Part shown: positions 1-6,177 of the stretch, piece by piece
How the letters are laid out: each line of letters begins with the position of its first letter
How positions within the stretch are numbered: position 1 is the stretch's first letter
Assembly (NCBI GenBank): GCA_023416875.1
Contig: JAEZGT010000156.1
Coordinates: 1 to 6,454, forward strand
Direction: 5' to 3'
Length of the DNA: 6,454 bases
Source of the DNA: Pseudomonadota bacterium
GTDB lineage: Bacteria > Pseudomonadota > Gammaproteobacteria > Pseudomonadales > Cellvibrionaceae
Notes under the pieces: model-generated
The model's input: the letters and a program-made list of their open reading frames with translations, nothing else
The model's database searches: none
Told to the model about the DNA's origin: nothing
Position numbers and translations under genes: made by a program

Positions 1-1
1 C

Positions 2-682
2 ACCAGTTCCGAGGCGGCCAAACGTTTCGAAGTTACCGACGAAAAATTCCGCCGCAAAATCCACGTGCATCAAGGTGGCAAAGAGGTGGGTTCGCTGATC
101 TTGGGAACCTCACCGAGTTTCCGTCACGCGCATGTGCGCAAACCCAACGCCAGCGAAATTTATTCCGTGAAAATGGATGAGTTTTCGCTGCCGGTGGAGA
201 ACGACAGTTGGATGGATAATCGGTTGCTGCAACCGAAAGGTGATATCACTGCATTGCAGTTTGGCGATCAGCGGGTGGAAAAAATCTCCGGGCAATGGCC
301 AGCAAAACCGGAAGTAGTAGCTGCAGAGGCGTCAGCGGATTCTGAGGAGGCATCAGCAGCCAATGACGCCGAGGCGAAGTCGCAGACCGGCTTCGATGGC
401 TCCGCATTTGCCAAAGCATTGTCTGAGCTGGCGGTGTTGGGGCTGGCCACGGATCAGGCGGAGCTGGATGCGCCCACCACTAGTGATGCGAACAATCAAG
501 GTGACAGTCAGTTGCTGAAAATTCAGTGGAAGGTGACCACCAGTGAAGGCGAGTTCGATTACCAATTGCTCAGCAAAAATGATGAGTACTACATTCGCCG
601 GAGCGATGTTGACCACACCTTCAAACTGTCCAAATCCCAATACAACGCGCTGGCCAAAATTCAGGAGCTGCGTCAGTCCTGA
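2..682 (+). CDS. DUF4340 domain-containing protein, 3' part (5' end outside window)
   Basis: The reading frame is open from the first bases, so the gene begins upstream and only the last 226 residues are visible. A GTG at 65 is an internal valine, not the start: the residues before it (visible positions 1-21, including RFEVTDEKF) fit the DUF4340 pattern of a short RFxVTDxxFxxKI strand. That is followed by a G-S-L-I-L-G-T-S-P-x-F-R segment and an 'A/SEIYSVKMDEF' strand. A linker rich in Ala, Glu, Ser and Asp (visible residues about 102-128, bases about 305-385) separates two parts of the domain. The C-terminal part (DYQLLSKNDEYYIRRSD) is again typical. From family knowledge, such genes often end operons for an ABC-2-type transporter with a GldG-like partner, and the protein is probably membrane-anchored by an N-terminal segment not seen here. 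The biochemical role is unknown. Family assignment is from remembered motif pattern; confidence is fairly good. Confidence 0.8.
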   Translation, partial: TSSEAAKRFEVTDEKFRRKIHVHQGGKEVGSLILGTSPSFRHAHVRKPNASEIYSVKMDEFSLPVENDSWMDNRLLQPKGDITALQFGDQRVEKISGQWPAKPEVVAAEASADSEEASAANDAEAKSQTGFDGSAFAKALSELAVLGLATDQAELDAPTTSDANNQGDSQLLKIQWKVTTSEGEFDYQLLSKNDEYYIRRSDVDHTFKLSKSQYNALAKIQELRQS

Positions 683-707
683 TTGTTTTTAATCCAGATA
701 GTCCTTC

Positions 708-740
708 AGAACCTTCCGCAATCGCGGAAGGTTCTTCTCT
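708..740 (+). terminator. Hairpin after DUF4340 gene, probable terminator
   Basis: A perfect 12-bp inverted repeat (708-719 pairs with 724-735) encloses a 4-base AATC loop, 25 bases after the DUF4340 stop. The stem has a GCGG/CCGC core next to the loop. The tail is only pyrimidine-rich (TCTCTTCCCC), not a true T run, so intrinsic termination may be partial. Position and perfection support a terminator; an RNA-stabilising 3' hairpin is the alternative. Confidence 0.6.
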
Positions 741-796
741 TCCCCAGGAATCATCCTTGCTATTGCCTAAGTTGCGCTGCGTTTCGTGTGTCGGGC

Positions 797-826
797 GGAA
801 CTTCAGCTGGCAAAACGTATCTTTAA
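797..826 (+). promoter_or_regulatory. Sigma-E (RpoE/AlgU)-type promoter of degQ
   Basis: GGAACTT at 797-803 is an exact match to the sigma-E -35 consensus. After a 16-base spacer comes TCTTTAA at 820-826, a near match to the -10 element (TCTAA/TCTGA type). From memory, the E. coli degP promoter has the same layout: GGAACTTCAG, an AAAACG stretch late in a 16-base spacer, then TCTGA. This site shares GGAACTTCAG and AAAACG with it, so the resemblance extends into the spacer. Transcription would start near 831-834, leaving a leader of about 70 bases before the ATG at 905. This implies that the protease is induced by envelope stress (misfolded outer-membrane proteins). The start point is inferred. 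Confidence 0.75.
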
Positions 827-904
827 CTGCGCTGACGAAACACATTGAAAATGTCTCGCTGAGCCCCATTTTGCCTTTTCCTGATTTCTGTCGAGGGATA
901 CTGA

Positions 905-2266
905 ATGAAATTCCCAGCTGTGTTGACTCTGAGTATGAGCTTGCTGTTTGCAGCCCCTGTATTTGCGGCTCTGCCCAATGTGGACGCCAGCGGCAATGCG
1001 CTGCCTTCCCTGGCGCCAATGCTGAAAAGCGTCAATCCCGCCGTGGTCAATATCGCCACTTTTACCAAACGCGAAGCCAATAACCCCCTTTTAAACGACC
1101 CTTTTTTCCGCCATTTCTTTGATATTCCGGAGCAGCGCCAGGGGCCGCAGCAGCGCCAGCGAAGTGCCGGTTCCGGAGTGATCGTAGATGCGGGGGGCGG
1201 TTTGGTGGTCACCAACCACCACGTCATTAGAGGTGCAGATGAGATTCAGGTAGTGCTTAACGACGGCCGCAGTTTCGCTGCGGAATTGGTCGGTTCCGAT
1301 CCAGAAGTGGATATCGCGGTGCTAAAAATTGAGGCCACTAACCTTACACAATTGTCCATGAGCAATTCCGATCATTTGCAGGTGGGCGATTTTGTGGTGG
1401 CGATCGGCAATCCCTTCGGTTTGGGACAAACCGTTACCACCGGCGTGGTGAGCGCCCTCGGGCGAACCGGTCTTGGCATTGAGGGTTATGAAGATTTTAT
1501 TCAGACAGATGCGTCCATTAACCCAGGTAATTCCGGGGGCGCATTAGTCAATTTGCGCGGTGAATTAATCGGGATCAACACTGCGATCATCGCTCCGGCG
1601 GGAGGCAATGTGGGAATCGGTTTTGCGATTCCCATCAATATGGCGCGCGCCAGCATCGACCAGATCGTTGAGCATGGCGAAGTCAAACGCGGCCAAATTG
1701 GCGTAAGTATTCAGGATGTCACACCGGAGTTGCAGGAGGCGTTCGGCTTGAAAAACGGTCAGCTGGGTGTGTTGGTTACTGGCGTTGCAGAAAAATCAGA
1801 AGCGGAGAAAGCCGGTTTGAAACCGGGTGATGTGGTCATTGCAGTGGATGGTAGGCCCACGTTGTCTGCCGGCGCACTGCGCAATGCCATAGGTGTGCGC
1901 AAAATTGGCGACGAGGTGAAGCTCACCATTATTCGCGACGGCAAAGAAAAAACCGTGCGCAGTAAAGTCGGCAGCCCCGACACCGGTTTTGCCGGAACTG
2001 TCGGTGGCAAATCGGCGGTGGCCCCGCTGCTCGAAGGTGCGGAATTTGAAAATAATCGCGATGGCTCAGGTGTGGTGGTCGCGCGCATCAATCCGCGCTC
2101 GGCTGCAGCAGCGAGCGGACTGCAGGCCGGCGACGTGATCATCGGAGCAAATCGCCAGCGCGTAAATAATTTGGCGGACTTCAATAAAGCGGCAGCGCGT
2201 AGCAAAGATTCCATTTTGCTGCATATCCAGCGCGGCCGCGGAACCTTCTATCTCGTCATTCGTTGA
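905..2266 (+). CDS. degQ: DegQ/DegP (HtrA, Do family) periplasmic serine endoprotease
   Basis: Complete 453-residue HtrA protease, about the length of E. coli DegQ. It degrades, and may chaperone, misfolded periplasmic and outer-membrane proteins. Residues 1-21 form a Sec signal peptide (short charged start, hydrophobic core, likely cut after VFA), so it acts in the periplasm. The following LPSLAPMLKSVNPAVVNI segment is typical of DegP/DegQ. Trypsin-like domain: His106 in TNHHVI, Asp136 in DPEVDIAVLKI and Ser210 in NPGNSGGAL form the catalytic triad. Two PDZ domains follow, about 261-352 (GLKPGDVVIAVDG) and 365-452 (GLQAGDVIIGANRQ). The loop at about 52-87 is short and has no cysteines, unlike the long disulfide-bearing DegP loop. 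The C-terminal IQRGRGTFYLVIR resembles DegP/DegQ rather than MucD. The ATG at 905 is supported by GAGGG at 893-897, seven bases upstream. The gene stands alone between two hairpins and has a sigma-E-like promoter, a regulation known for E. coli degP rather than degQ. The choice between DegQ and DegP is therefore less certain than the family. Confidence 0.95.
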   Translation: MKFPAVLTLSMSLLFAAPVFAALPNVDASGNALPSLAPMLKSVNPAVVNIATFTKREANNPLLNDPFFRHFFDIPEQRQGPQQRQRSAGSGVIVDAGGGLVVTNHHVIRGADEIQVVLNDGRSFAAELVGSDPEVDIAVLKIEATNLTQLSMSNSDHLQVGDFVVAIGNPFGLGQTVTTGVVSALGRTGLGIEGYEDFIQTDASINPGNSGGALVNLRGELIGINTAIIAPAGGNVGIGFAIPINMARASIDQIVEHGEVKRGQIGVSIQDVTPELQEAFGLKNGQLGVLVTGVAEKSEAEKAGLKPGDVVIAVDGRPTLSAGALRNAIGVRKIGDEVKLTIIRDGKEKTVRSKVGSPDTGFAGTVGGKSAVAPLLEGAEFENNRDGSGVVVARINPRSAAAASGLQAGDVIIGANRQRVNNLADFNKAAARSKDSILLHIQRGRGTFYLVIR

Positions 2267-2271
2267 TGGTG

Positions 2272-2304
2272 AAAAACCTGCGCCGGATAGGCGCAGGTTT
2301 TTTT
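2272..2304. terminator. Bidirectional intrinsic terminator between degQ and the GNAT gene
   Basis: A perfect inverted repeat pairs 2272-2284 with 2290-2302 around a 5-base loop (GGATA). The core AACCTGCGCC/GGCGCAGGTT is GC-rich, and a run of seven T (2298-2304) follows on the + strand. Five A (2272-2276) precede the stem and become the U tract for transcripts from the - strand. It begins six bases after the degQ stop, and its last T is also the final base of the convergent gene's stop codon. It can therefore terminate both genes. Confidence 0.92.
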
Positions 2305-2738
2305 CAAGATTTCAGCAAAGATTTCTTCATCATTAGTGAGTTCGCTGGACACAACTCGCGAAATTCCCGCGTGTGCCGAATGGCCTCTGGCGCACTTCTG
2401 CGCGGCACTGGATGAAAATCGAATTTTTCGAAAAATTCCTGCGCGGTTGCCGTAAATAAATAAAGTTCGGTGATATCGAGCTGGCGTGCCATATTTTCGG
2501 CATGTCGCACCAGATGGGTGCCAATGCCTTGATTGCGCCATTCGGGGGACACCACCAGTGAACGCAATAAACCAAATGGCGCGAAGGGCTCCAAACCAAC
2601 CAGCCCCAGGGGTTTGCGACCATCAGCGGCTGCCCAGAAATAATTGAAGTGGGCTTCGGTCAAATCAGCCGTCGGAAGATTGGCAGCGTCGAGCAAGCCC
2701 AGCGCATCGGCGCTGGCCGGCTGGTGAAAAGAGATCAT
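2304..2738 (-). CDS. arsN2: GNAT-family N-acetyltransferase, ArsN2-like
   Basis: A 144-residue single-domain GNAT protein. Acetyl-CoA-binding motif A is seen at LLRSLVVSPEWRNQGIG (57-73), with the R-x-x-G-x-G pyrophosphate loop at Arg68, Gly71 and Gly73. A later strand-helix LYLFTATAQEFFEKFDF spans 92-108. Several segments match what I remember of ArsN2: LPTADLT (21-27), LLRSLVV, a LYLxTxTA..FF run, a VPR..APEAIR..REF stretch and the C-terminal ELCPANS-x-MM. ArsN2 proteins are usually met in arsenic-resistance operons, but no ars gene is visible here, so substrate and role remain open; a general GNAT is the alternative. Asp107 stands where most GNATs have Gly (LGF). The upstream in-frame ATG at 2810 would add 24 residues that do not look like GNAT sequence and has no good ribosome site. 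The ATG at 2738 is preferred because of the GGAGG eight bases before it. The gene converges on degQ and diverges from mrpA. Confidence 0.82.
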   Translation of the reverse strand: MISFHQPASADALGLLDAANLPTADLTEAHFNYFWAAADGRKPLGLVGLEPFAPFGLLRSLVVSPEWRNQGIGTHLVRHAENMARQLDITELYLFTATAQEFFEKFDFHPVPRRSAPEAIRHTREFRELCPANSLMMKKSLLKS

Positions 2739-2746
2739 GCACGTCG

Positions 2747-2751
2747 CCTCC
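2747..2751 (-). promoter_or_regulatory. Shine-Dalgarno site deciding the GNAT gene start
   Basis: CCTCC on the + strand reads GGAGG on the - strand, eight bases before the ATG at 2738. This is a near-ideal ribosome site, and it selects this start over the longer in-frame ATG at 2810. Confidence 0.85.
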
Positions 2752-2847
2752 GGCAAATATCGCGGGTAATGTAACCCAAAGCCCGCATTTGCCATAGTCC
2801 ACTGATTCAACCTGGCCGGATTCGCGAAATGGCGGGCTCACTAGCTG

Positions 2848-2857
2848 TGTCATGACA
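2848..2857. repeat. Palindrome TGTCATGACA, possible operator
   Basis: A perfect 10-bp palindrome, also readable as a GCTGT/ACAGC hairpin (2844-2848 with 2855-2859). It overlaps the first of two direct TGACAGCC copies (2853-2860 and 2879-2886), whose starts are 26 bases apart. It lies upstream of a possible -10 TATAAA at 2892, where an activator or repressor of mrpA could bind. No regulator is identified, and a 10-bp palindrome can arise by chance. Confidence 0.3.
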
Positions 2858-3024
2858 GCCTGTTTTACTGGCGCTCAGTGACAGCCCGGTGTATAAATGC
2901 CCACTGCCATTTGCAAGTGAAATTCCGCCGATTTTTAACGGCAGTCTTTTACACCAGCCGAAAATAAAATGTTTTGCAGGTTTGCATCCGCAAAAACATT
3001 GCCCAACGTAAAGTTGGAAATCAC

Positions 3025-3028
3025 AGGA
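3025..3028 (+). promoter_or_regulatory. Shine-Dalgarno site deciding the mrpA start
   Basis: AGGA lies six bases before the ATG at 3035. The longer in-frame ATG at 2969 has only AAAATAAA before it and would add a polar 22-residue leader ahead of the first membrane segment, so 3035 is preferred. Confidence 0.7.
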
Positions 3029-3034
3029 TCTGGT

Positions 3035-5842
3035 ATGACATTGTTGTTGATGATCGTGTTGCCTCTTGCAGGCACTGTTCTGCCGCTGCTGACGGAGCGG
3101 TTGGGACGCAACCGATGTACCGCCGCCGCCGCGCTTGCTCCTCTCACAGTCCTCGCTATTTTGCTGTACCACCTGCCGGCCGTTTTGGCCGGGTCACTAT
3201 TGCAATTTCATTTGCCCTGGCTGCCGGAAATTGGTCTCGACCTGAGCCTGCGTCTGGATGGTCTGGGCATGATGTTCGGTTTGCTGATTTCCGGTATTGG
3301 ATTGCTGGTCATTCTTTACGCCCGCTATTACCTCTCTGAAAAAGATTCTCTGGGCAAGCTCTTCGCGATTTTGCAGTTATTTATGATGGCTATGCTCGGC
3401 ATAGTATTGGCCGACAATATTTTGTTGCTGGTGGTGTTTTGGGAGCTCACCAGCCTCAGTTCTTTTTTATTAATTGGCTTTTGGTCACATCGCAGTGACG
3501 CGCGCAAAGGTGCGCGCATGGCATTGGCGATTACCGGCGCCGGTGGTTTGGCGCTGTTGGGCGGAGCGCTTTTGCTCGGTCATATGGTGGGCAGTTTCAA
3601 TATTGGCGAGATTCTCGCGGCCGGCAATCTGATTCGCGCGCACTCGCTGTATCCAATTGCGCTGCTGCTGATTCTGCTCGGCGCTTTTACCAAATCCGCA
3701 CAATTTCCTTTTCATTTCTGGCTGCCACACGCCATGGCGGCACCCACTCCTGTGTCGGCCTATCTGCATTCCGCGACCATGGTGAAGGCGGGAGTTTTTC
3801 TTCTGGCGCGCCTGTATCCGGCTATCGCCGGCACTGAAATGTGGTTTTTTATCGTGACCTCCGTCGGCCTTACCACGCTGGTGTACGCGGCTTATATCGC
3901 CATGCTGAAACACGATTTAAAAGGCCTGCTGGCATACTCGACCATCAGCCATCTGGGGCTCATCACACTGTTATTGGGACTCGGTACTAAACTGGCTGCC
4001 ACGGCAGCGGTTTTTCATGTGATCAACCATGCGACTTTCAAAGCGTCGTTATTTATGGCGGCGGGCATTATCGATCACGAGACCGGCTCGCGGGATATGC
4101 GCAAAATTAATGGTCTCTGGAAATACATGCCGCACACTGCATTGCTCGCCATGGTGGCCGCGGCCTCTATGGCGGGTGTGCCGCTGCTCAACGGTTTTCT
4201 CAGCAAAGAAATGTTTTTCAATGAGACGCTGCATCTGCATTCGGTCGGTTTTTTTGGCTGGCTGGTGCCAGTGCTCGCGACCGTGGCGGGTATTTTCGCT
4301 GTTGCCTATTCCTGGCGATTTATTCACGACGTGTTTTTTAATGGCGAACCCATCGATCTGCCGAAATTCCCTCCCCACGAACCACCGCGTTATATGAAAG
4401 TGCCGGTGGAAATTCTGGTGGTGCTGTGCCTGCTGGTAGGCATGATGCCGAATCTCACTGTGGCACCATTAATTAATGCAGCTTCCGCTGCAGTGGTCGG
4501 TGGCGAATTGCAGGAGTATGAAGTCGCGCTCTGGCACGGTTTTAATTTGCCGCTGCTGATGAGCTTTATAGCCCTGACTGGCGGCTTGTTGTTGTACAGC
4601 CAGCGTAAAGGTTTGTTCGCGTTTTATGACCGCAATTTTCATCTGGACGAAAAATTGGTATTCGAAGCGCGAGTGCAGCGGGGGGTGCGCGGGTCTCGCT
4701 GGTTGACCGATGCATTGGAGAACGGTTCGCTGCAGCGTTATATGGCGCTCTTGATTATTTCTGTGCTGATCGCCGGCGGTGCCGGACTCTGGCCGCTTGC
4801 AGATCTCACCGGACCTTTACCACTGACGCCGGTGGATGGCGTAAGTGTGCTGGCTGCGATCATTCTGGTGGTCGCCGCTGTCGGCACCGTATTGATTCAT
4901 CACAATCGTTTGGCAGCGCTGTTGCTGCTCAGTGTGGTGGGGCTGATCGTGGCGTTGATCTTTGTGCGTTTTTCAGCTCCCGATCTTGCGCTCACCCAAT
5001 TGTCTGTTGAAGTGGTGACCATCGTATTGATGATGCTCGCGCTGTATTTTCTGCCGCAGGTTACGCCGAATGAGTCGCGCCCCTGGCGTGTCTCTCGCGA
5101 CATCGCCATGGCGGCGGTCGCCGGAATCGGCGTCGGGTTAATTGTCTGGGCGGTGCTCACCCGCCCCTACAGCACCATCGCCGATTATTTCATTGCCAAC
5201 AGCGTCAGCGGCGGCGGTGGCACTAACGTGGTGAATGTGATCCTGGTGGATTTTCGCGGTTTCGACACTCTGGGCGAAATCACTGTACTCGCCATTGCTG
5301 CTGTGGGCATATACGCCATGTTGCGTACGCTCAAATTGCCTTTGCCAGACTCTGACCAACAAGGGCGCCGCTGGGCGCGGGATACGTATCCGCCGATTCT
5401 GGCGGTGCTCGCGCGTATTTTGTTGCCGCTGGCGCTGCTGGTATCCGCCTATATCTTTATGCGCGGGCACAATCTGCCGGGCGGCGGGTTTATCGCCGGC
5501 TTGATCACCAGCGTCGCGCTGATTCTGCAGTATGTATCCAGCGGCGTGGTGTGGATGCAACAGCGCCTGGGTTGGGATTACCGCAGTATGGCGGCGCTCG
5601 GCGTTGTGATTGCGGCTATGACAGGGCTGGGCAGTTTCTTCTGGGGTTATCCGTTTCTCACCTCGACGTTTGCTCATATCCACTGGCCGGTGGTGGGCGA
5701 GTTTGAACTCGCCTCTGCCATGGTGTTTGACCTGGGTGTGTACATCACGGTGGTGGGCGCGACTCTGCTGATCCTGGCGCAGCTCGGCCTGCTCACTCAG
5801 CCTGGCCGCAAGCAGATGCCATCTGTGAAGGAGGCCGGCTGA
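3035..5842 (+). CDS. mrpA: Mrp/Sha/Mnh Na+/H+ antiporter subunit A with fused MrpB domain
   Basis: A 935-residue, multi-spanning inner-membrane protein, the largest subunit of the Mrp antiporter, which exchanges Na+ for H+ for pH and salt balance. The first part is a complex I NuoL-like antiporter domain (Proton_antipo_N and _M). It has Glu137 in FWELTSLSSFLLIGFW, Lys220 in TKSAQFPFHFWLP, Lys251 in SATMVKAGVFLL, His328/His332/Lys336 in HVINHATFKAS and Lys391 in NGFLSKEMF, all expected proton-path residues. Next come segments like MbhD (RFSAPDLALTQLSVE, 645-659) and MbhE (FDTLGEITVL, 743-752). The last about 150 residues are an MnhB/MrpB domain (RGHNLPGGGFIAG, 810-822). Bacillus MrpA is about 800 residues with separate MrpB; this fused layout is that of Pseudomonas shaA, and no separate mrpB follows. 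The stop overlaps the mrpC start by one base (TGATG), implying one operon. The ATG at 3035 is used because it has a ribosome site and begins directly with a membrane segment. Confidence 0.95.
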   Translation: MTLLLMIVLPLAGTVLPLLTERLGRNRCTAAAALAPLTVLAILLYHLPAVLAGSLLQFHLPWLPEIGLDLSLRLDGLGMMFGLLISGIGLLVILYARYYLSEKDSLGKLFAILQLFMMAMLGIVLADNILLLVVFWELTSLSSFLLIGFWSHRSDARKGARMALAITGAGGLALLGGALLLGHMVGSFNIGEILAAGNLIRAHSLYPIALLLILLGAFTKSAQFPFHFWLPHAMAAPTPVSAYLHSATMVKAGVFLLARLYPAIAGTEMWFFIVTSVGLTTLVYAAYIAMLKHDLKGLLAYSTISHLGLITLLLGLGTKLAATAAVFHVINHATFKASLFMAAGIIDHETGSRDMRKINGLWKYMPHTALLAMVAAASMAGVPLLNGFLSKEMFFNETLHLHSVGFFGWLVPVLATVAGIFAVAYSWRFIHDVFFNGEPIDLPKFPPHEPPRYMKVPVEILVVLCLLVGMMPNLTVAPLINAASAAVVGGELQEYEVALWHGFNLPLLMSFIALTGGLLLYSQRKGLFAFYDRNFHLDEKLVFEARVQRGVRGSRWLTDALENGSLQRYMALLIISVLIAGGAGLWPLADLTGPLPLTPVDGVSVLAAIILVVAAVGTVLIHHNRLAALLLLSVVGLIVALIFVRFSAPDLALTQLSVEVVTIVLMMLALYFLPQVTPNESRPWRVSRDIAMAAVAGIGVGLIVWAVLTRPYSTIADYFIANSVSGGGGTNVVNVILVDFRGFDTLGEITVLAIAAVGIYAMLRTLKLPLPDSDQQGRRWARDTYPPILAVLARILLPLALLVSAYIFMRGHNLPGGGFIAGLITSVALILQYVSSGVVWMQQRLGWDYRSMAALGVVIAAMTGLGSFFWGYPFLTSTFAHIHWPVVGEFELASAMVFDLGVYITVVGATLLILAQLGLLTQPGRKQMPSVKEAG

Positions 5843-6177
5843 TGGAAGCTCTGATCGCCATCGTGATCGCCGTCATGACCAGCTGCGGGGTGTATCTGAC
5901 CCTGCGGGCGCGCACCTTTCCCGTCATTCTCGGCCTTACGCTGCTGTCCTACGCGGTGAATCTGTTTATCTTCGTCATGGGACGACTCGCCTCCAGCAAT
6001 CCCGCCGTGATCGGCAGCGGTGAAACCTATCCGGATCCGCTGCCCCAAGCCCTGGTGCTCACCGCCATCGTTATCGGCTTTGCCATGACCGCCTTCCTGC
6101 TGGTGCTTTCCCTGCGCGCCCGCGCTGAACTCGGCAACGATCATGTGGATGGCCAGGGGGAGGGCAGCTCCTCGTGA
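5842..6177 (+). CDS. mrpC: Mrp/Sha/Mnh antiporter subunit C (NuoK-like)
   Basis: A 111-residue membrane protein of the usual MrpC size, homologous to complex I subunit NuoK. Three membrane segments are visible at about 3-21, 27-47 and 69-94. The family hallmark DPLPQALVLTAIVIGFA sits at 65-81. The C-terminal 17 or so residues are polar, Gly/Ser/Glu-rich and probably cytoplasmic. In the complex this subunit forms part of the ion-transfer core next to MrpA and MrpD. A perfect AAGGAGG (5828-5834) inside the end of mrpA lies seven bases before the ATG, which overlaps the mrpA stop by one base. The stop overlaps the mrpD GTG start by four bases. Gene order A-C-D without a separate B is that of the fused-AB operons. 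Confidence 0.95.
   Translation: MEALIAIVIAVMTSCGVYLTLRARTFPVILGLTLLSYAVNLFIFVMGRLASSNPAVIGSGETYPDPLPQALVLTAIVIGFAMTAFLLVLSLRARAELGNDHVDGQGEGSSS
6155..6164 (+). promoter_or_regulatory. Shine-Dalgarno site of mrpD, inside mrpC
   Basis: AGGGGGAGGG contains GGAGG at 6159-6163, ten bases before the GTG at 6174. It supports the non-ATG start of mrpD and reinitiation after mrpC. It also explains the Gly/Glu-rich end of MrpC, which is encoded by the same bases. Confidence 0.7.

Larger units (their letters stand above)
2739..3034. other. Divergent intergenic region between the GNAT gene and mrpA
   Basis: About 296 bases without a convincing gene. It holds several short symmetric or repeated elements: an imperfect inverted repeat (2780-2790 with 2827-2838, one extra G), an 8-bp palindrome TTCGCGAA (2821-2828), a 10-bp palindrome TGTCATGACA (2848-2857), and two direct copies of TGACAGCC (2853-2860 and 2879-2886). 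TATAAA at 2892-2897 could be a -10 element reading toward mrpA, but no good -35 sits 16-18 bases upstream. TTGCAA-N17-TTTAAC (2911-2939) is a second weak candidate. I found no convincing promoter for the - strand gene. Both promoters must lie here if the genes are transcribed independently. Confidence 0.55.

Noticed and set aside
65..682. Independent gene starting at GTG 65
   Set aside because: The frame is open to the window edge and the upstream residues fit the DUF4340 family; this is an internal codon.
757..1083. Open frame of 108 codons on the + strand before and overlapping degQ
   Set aside because: It covers the promoter region and the degQ signal peptide in another frame, has Cys/Arg-rich random-looking content and no recognisable domain.
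621..1227. Two antisense open frames over the degQ 5' region (132 and 134 codons)
   Set aside because: They are opposite-strand shadows of the DUF4340 end, the intergenic region and degQ; no family resemblance or ribosome site.
2739..2810. Upstream start at 2810 for the GNAT gene
   Set aside because: The GGAGG eight bases before the ATG at 2738 clearly favours the shorter protein; the extra 24 residues add no GNAT sequence.
2981..2994. TTTGC/GCAAA small inverted repeat near the mrpA leader
   Set aside because: Only a 5-bp stem with a 4-base loop; too short to call a regulatory element.
2969..3034. Upstream ATG at 2969 as the mrpA start
   Set aside because: No ribosome site before it, and the added 22 residues are polar and precede the natural first membrane segment; the ATG at 3035 has AGGA at proper spacing.
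2807..3172. Antisense frame of 121 codons across the mrpA upstream region
   Set aside because: Low-complexity Gln/Cys/Ser content, overlaps the mrpA start, no recognisable domain.
4029..4397. 122-codon alternative frame within mrpA
   Set aside because: Arg/Cys-rich shadow of the NuoL-like domain, which is intact in the mrpA frame.
5138..5683. 181-codon antisense frame inside mrpA
   Set aside because: His/Arg/Gln-rich translation typical of the reverse of a membrane-protein gene; mrpA in this stretch shows clear family motifs.
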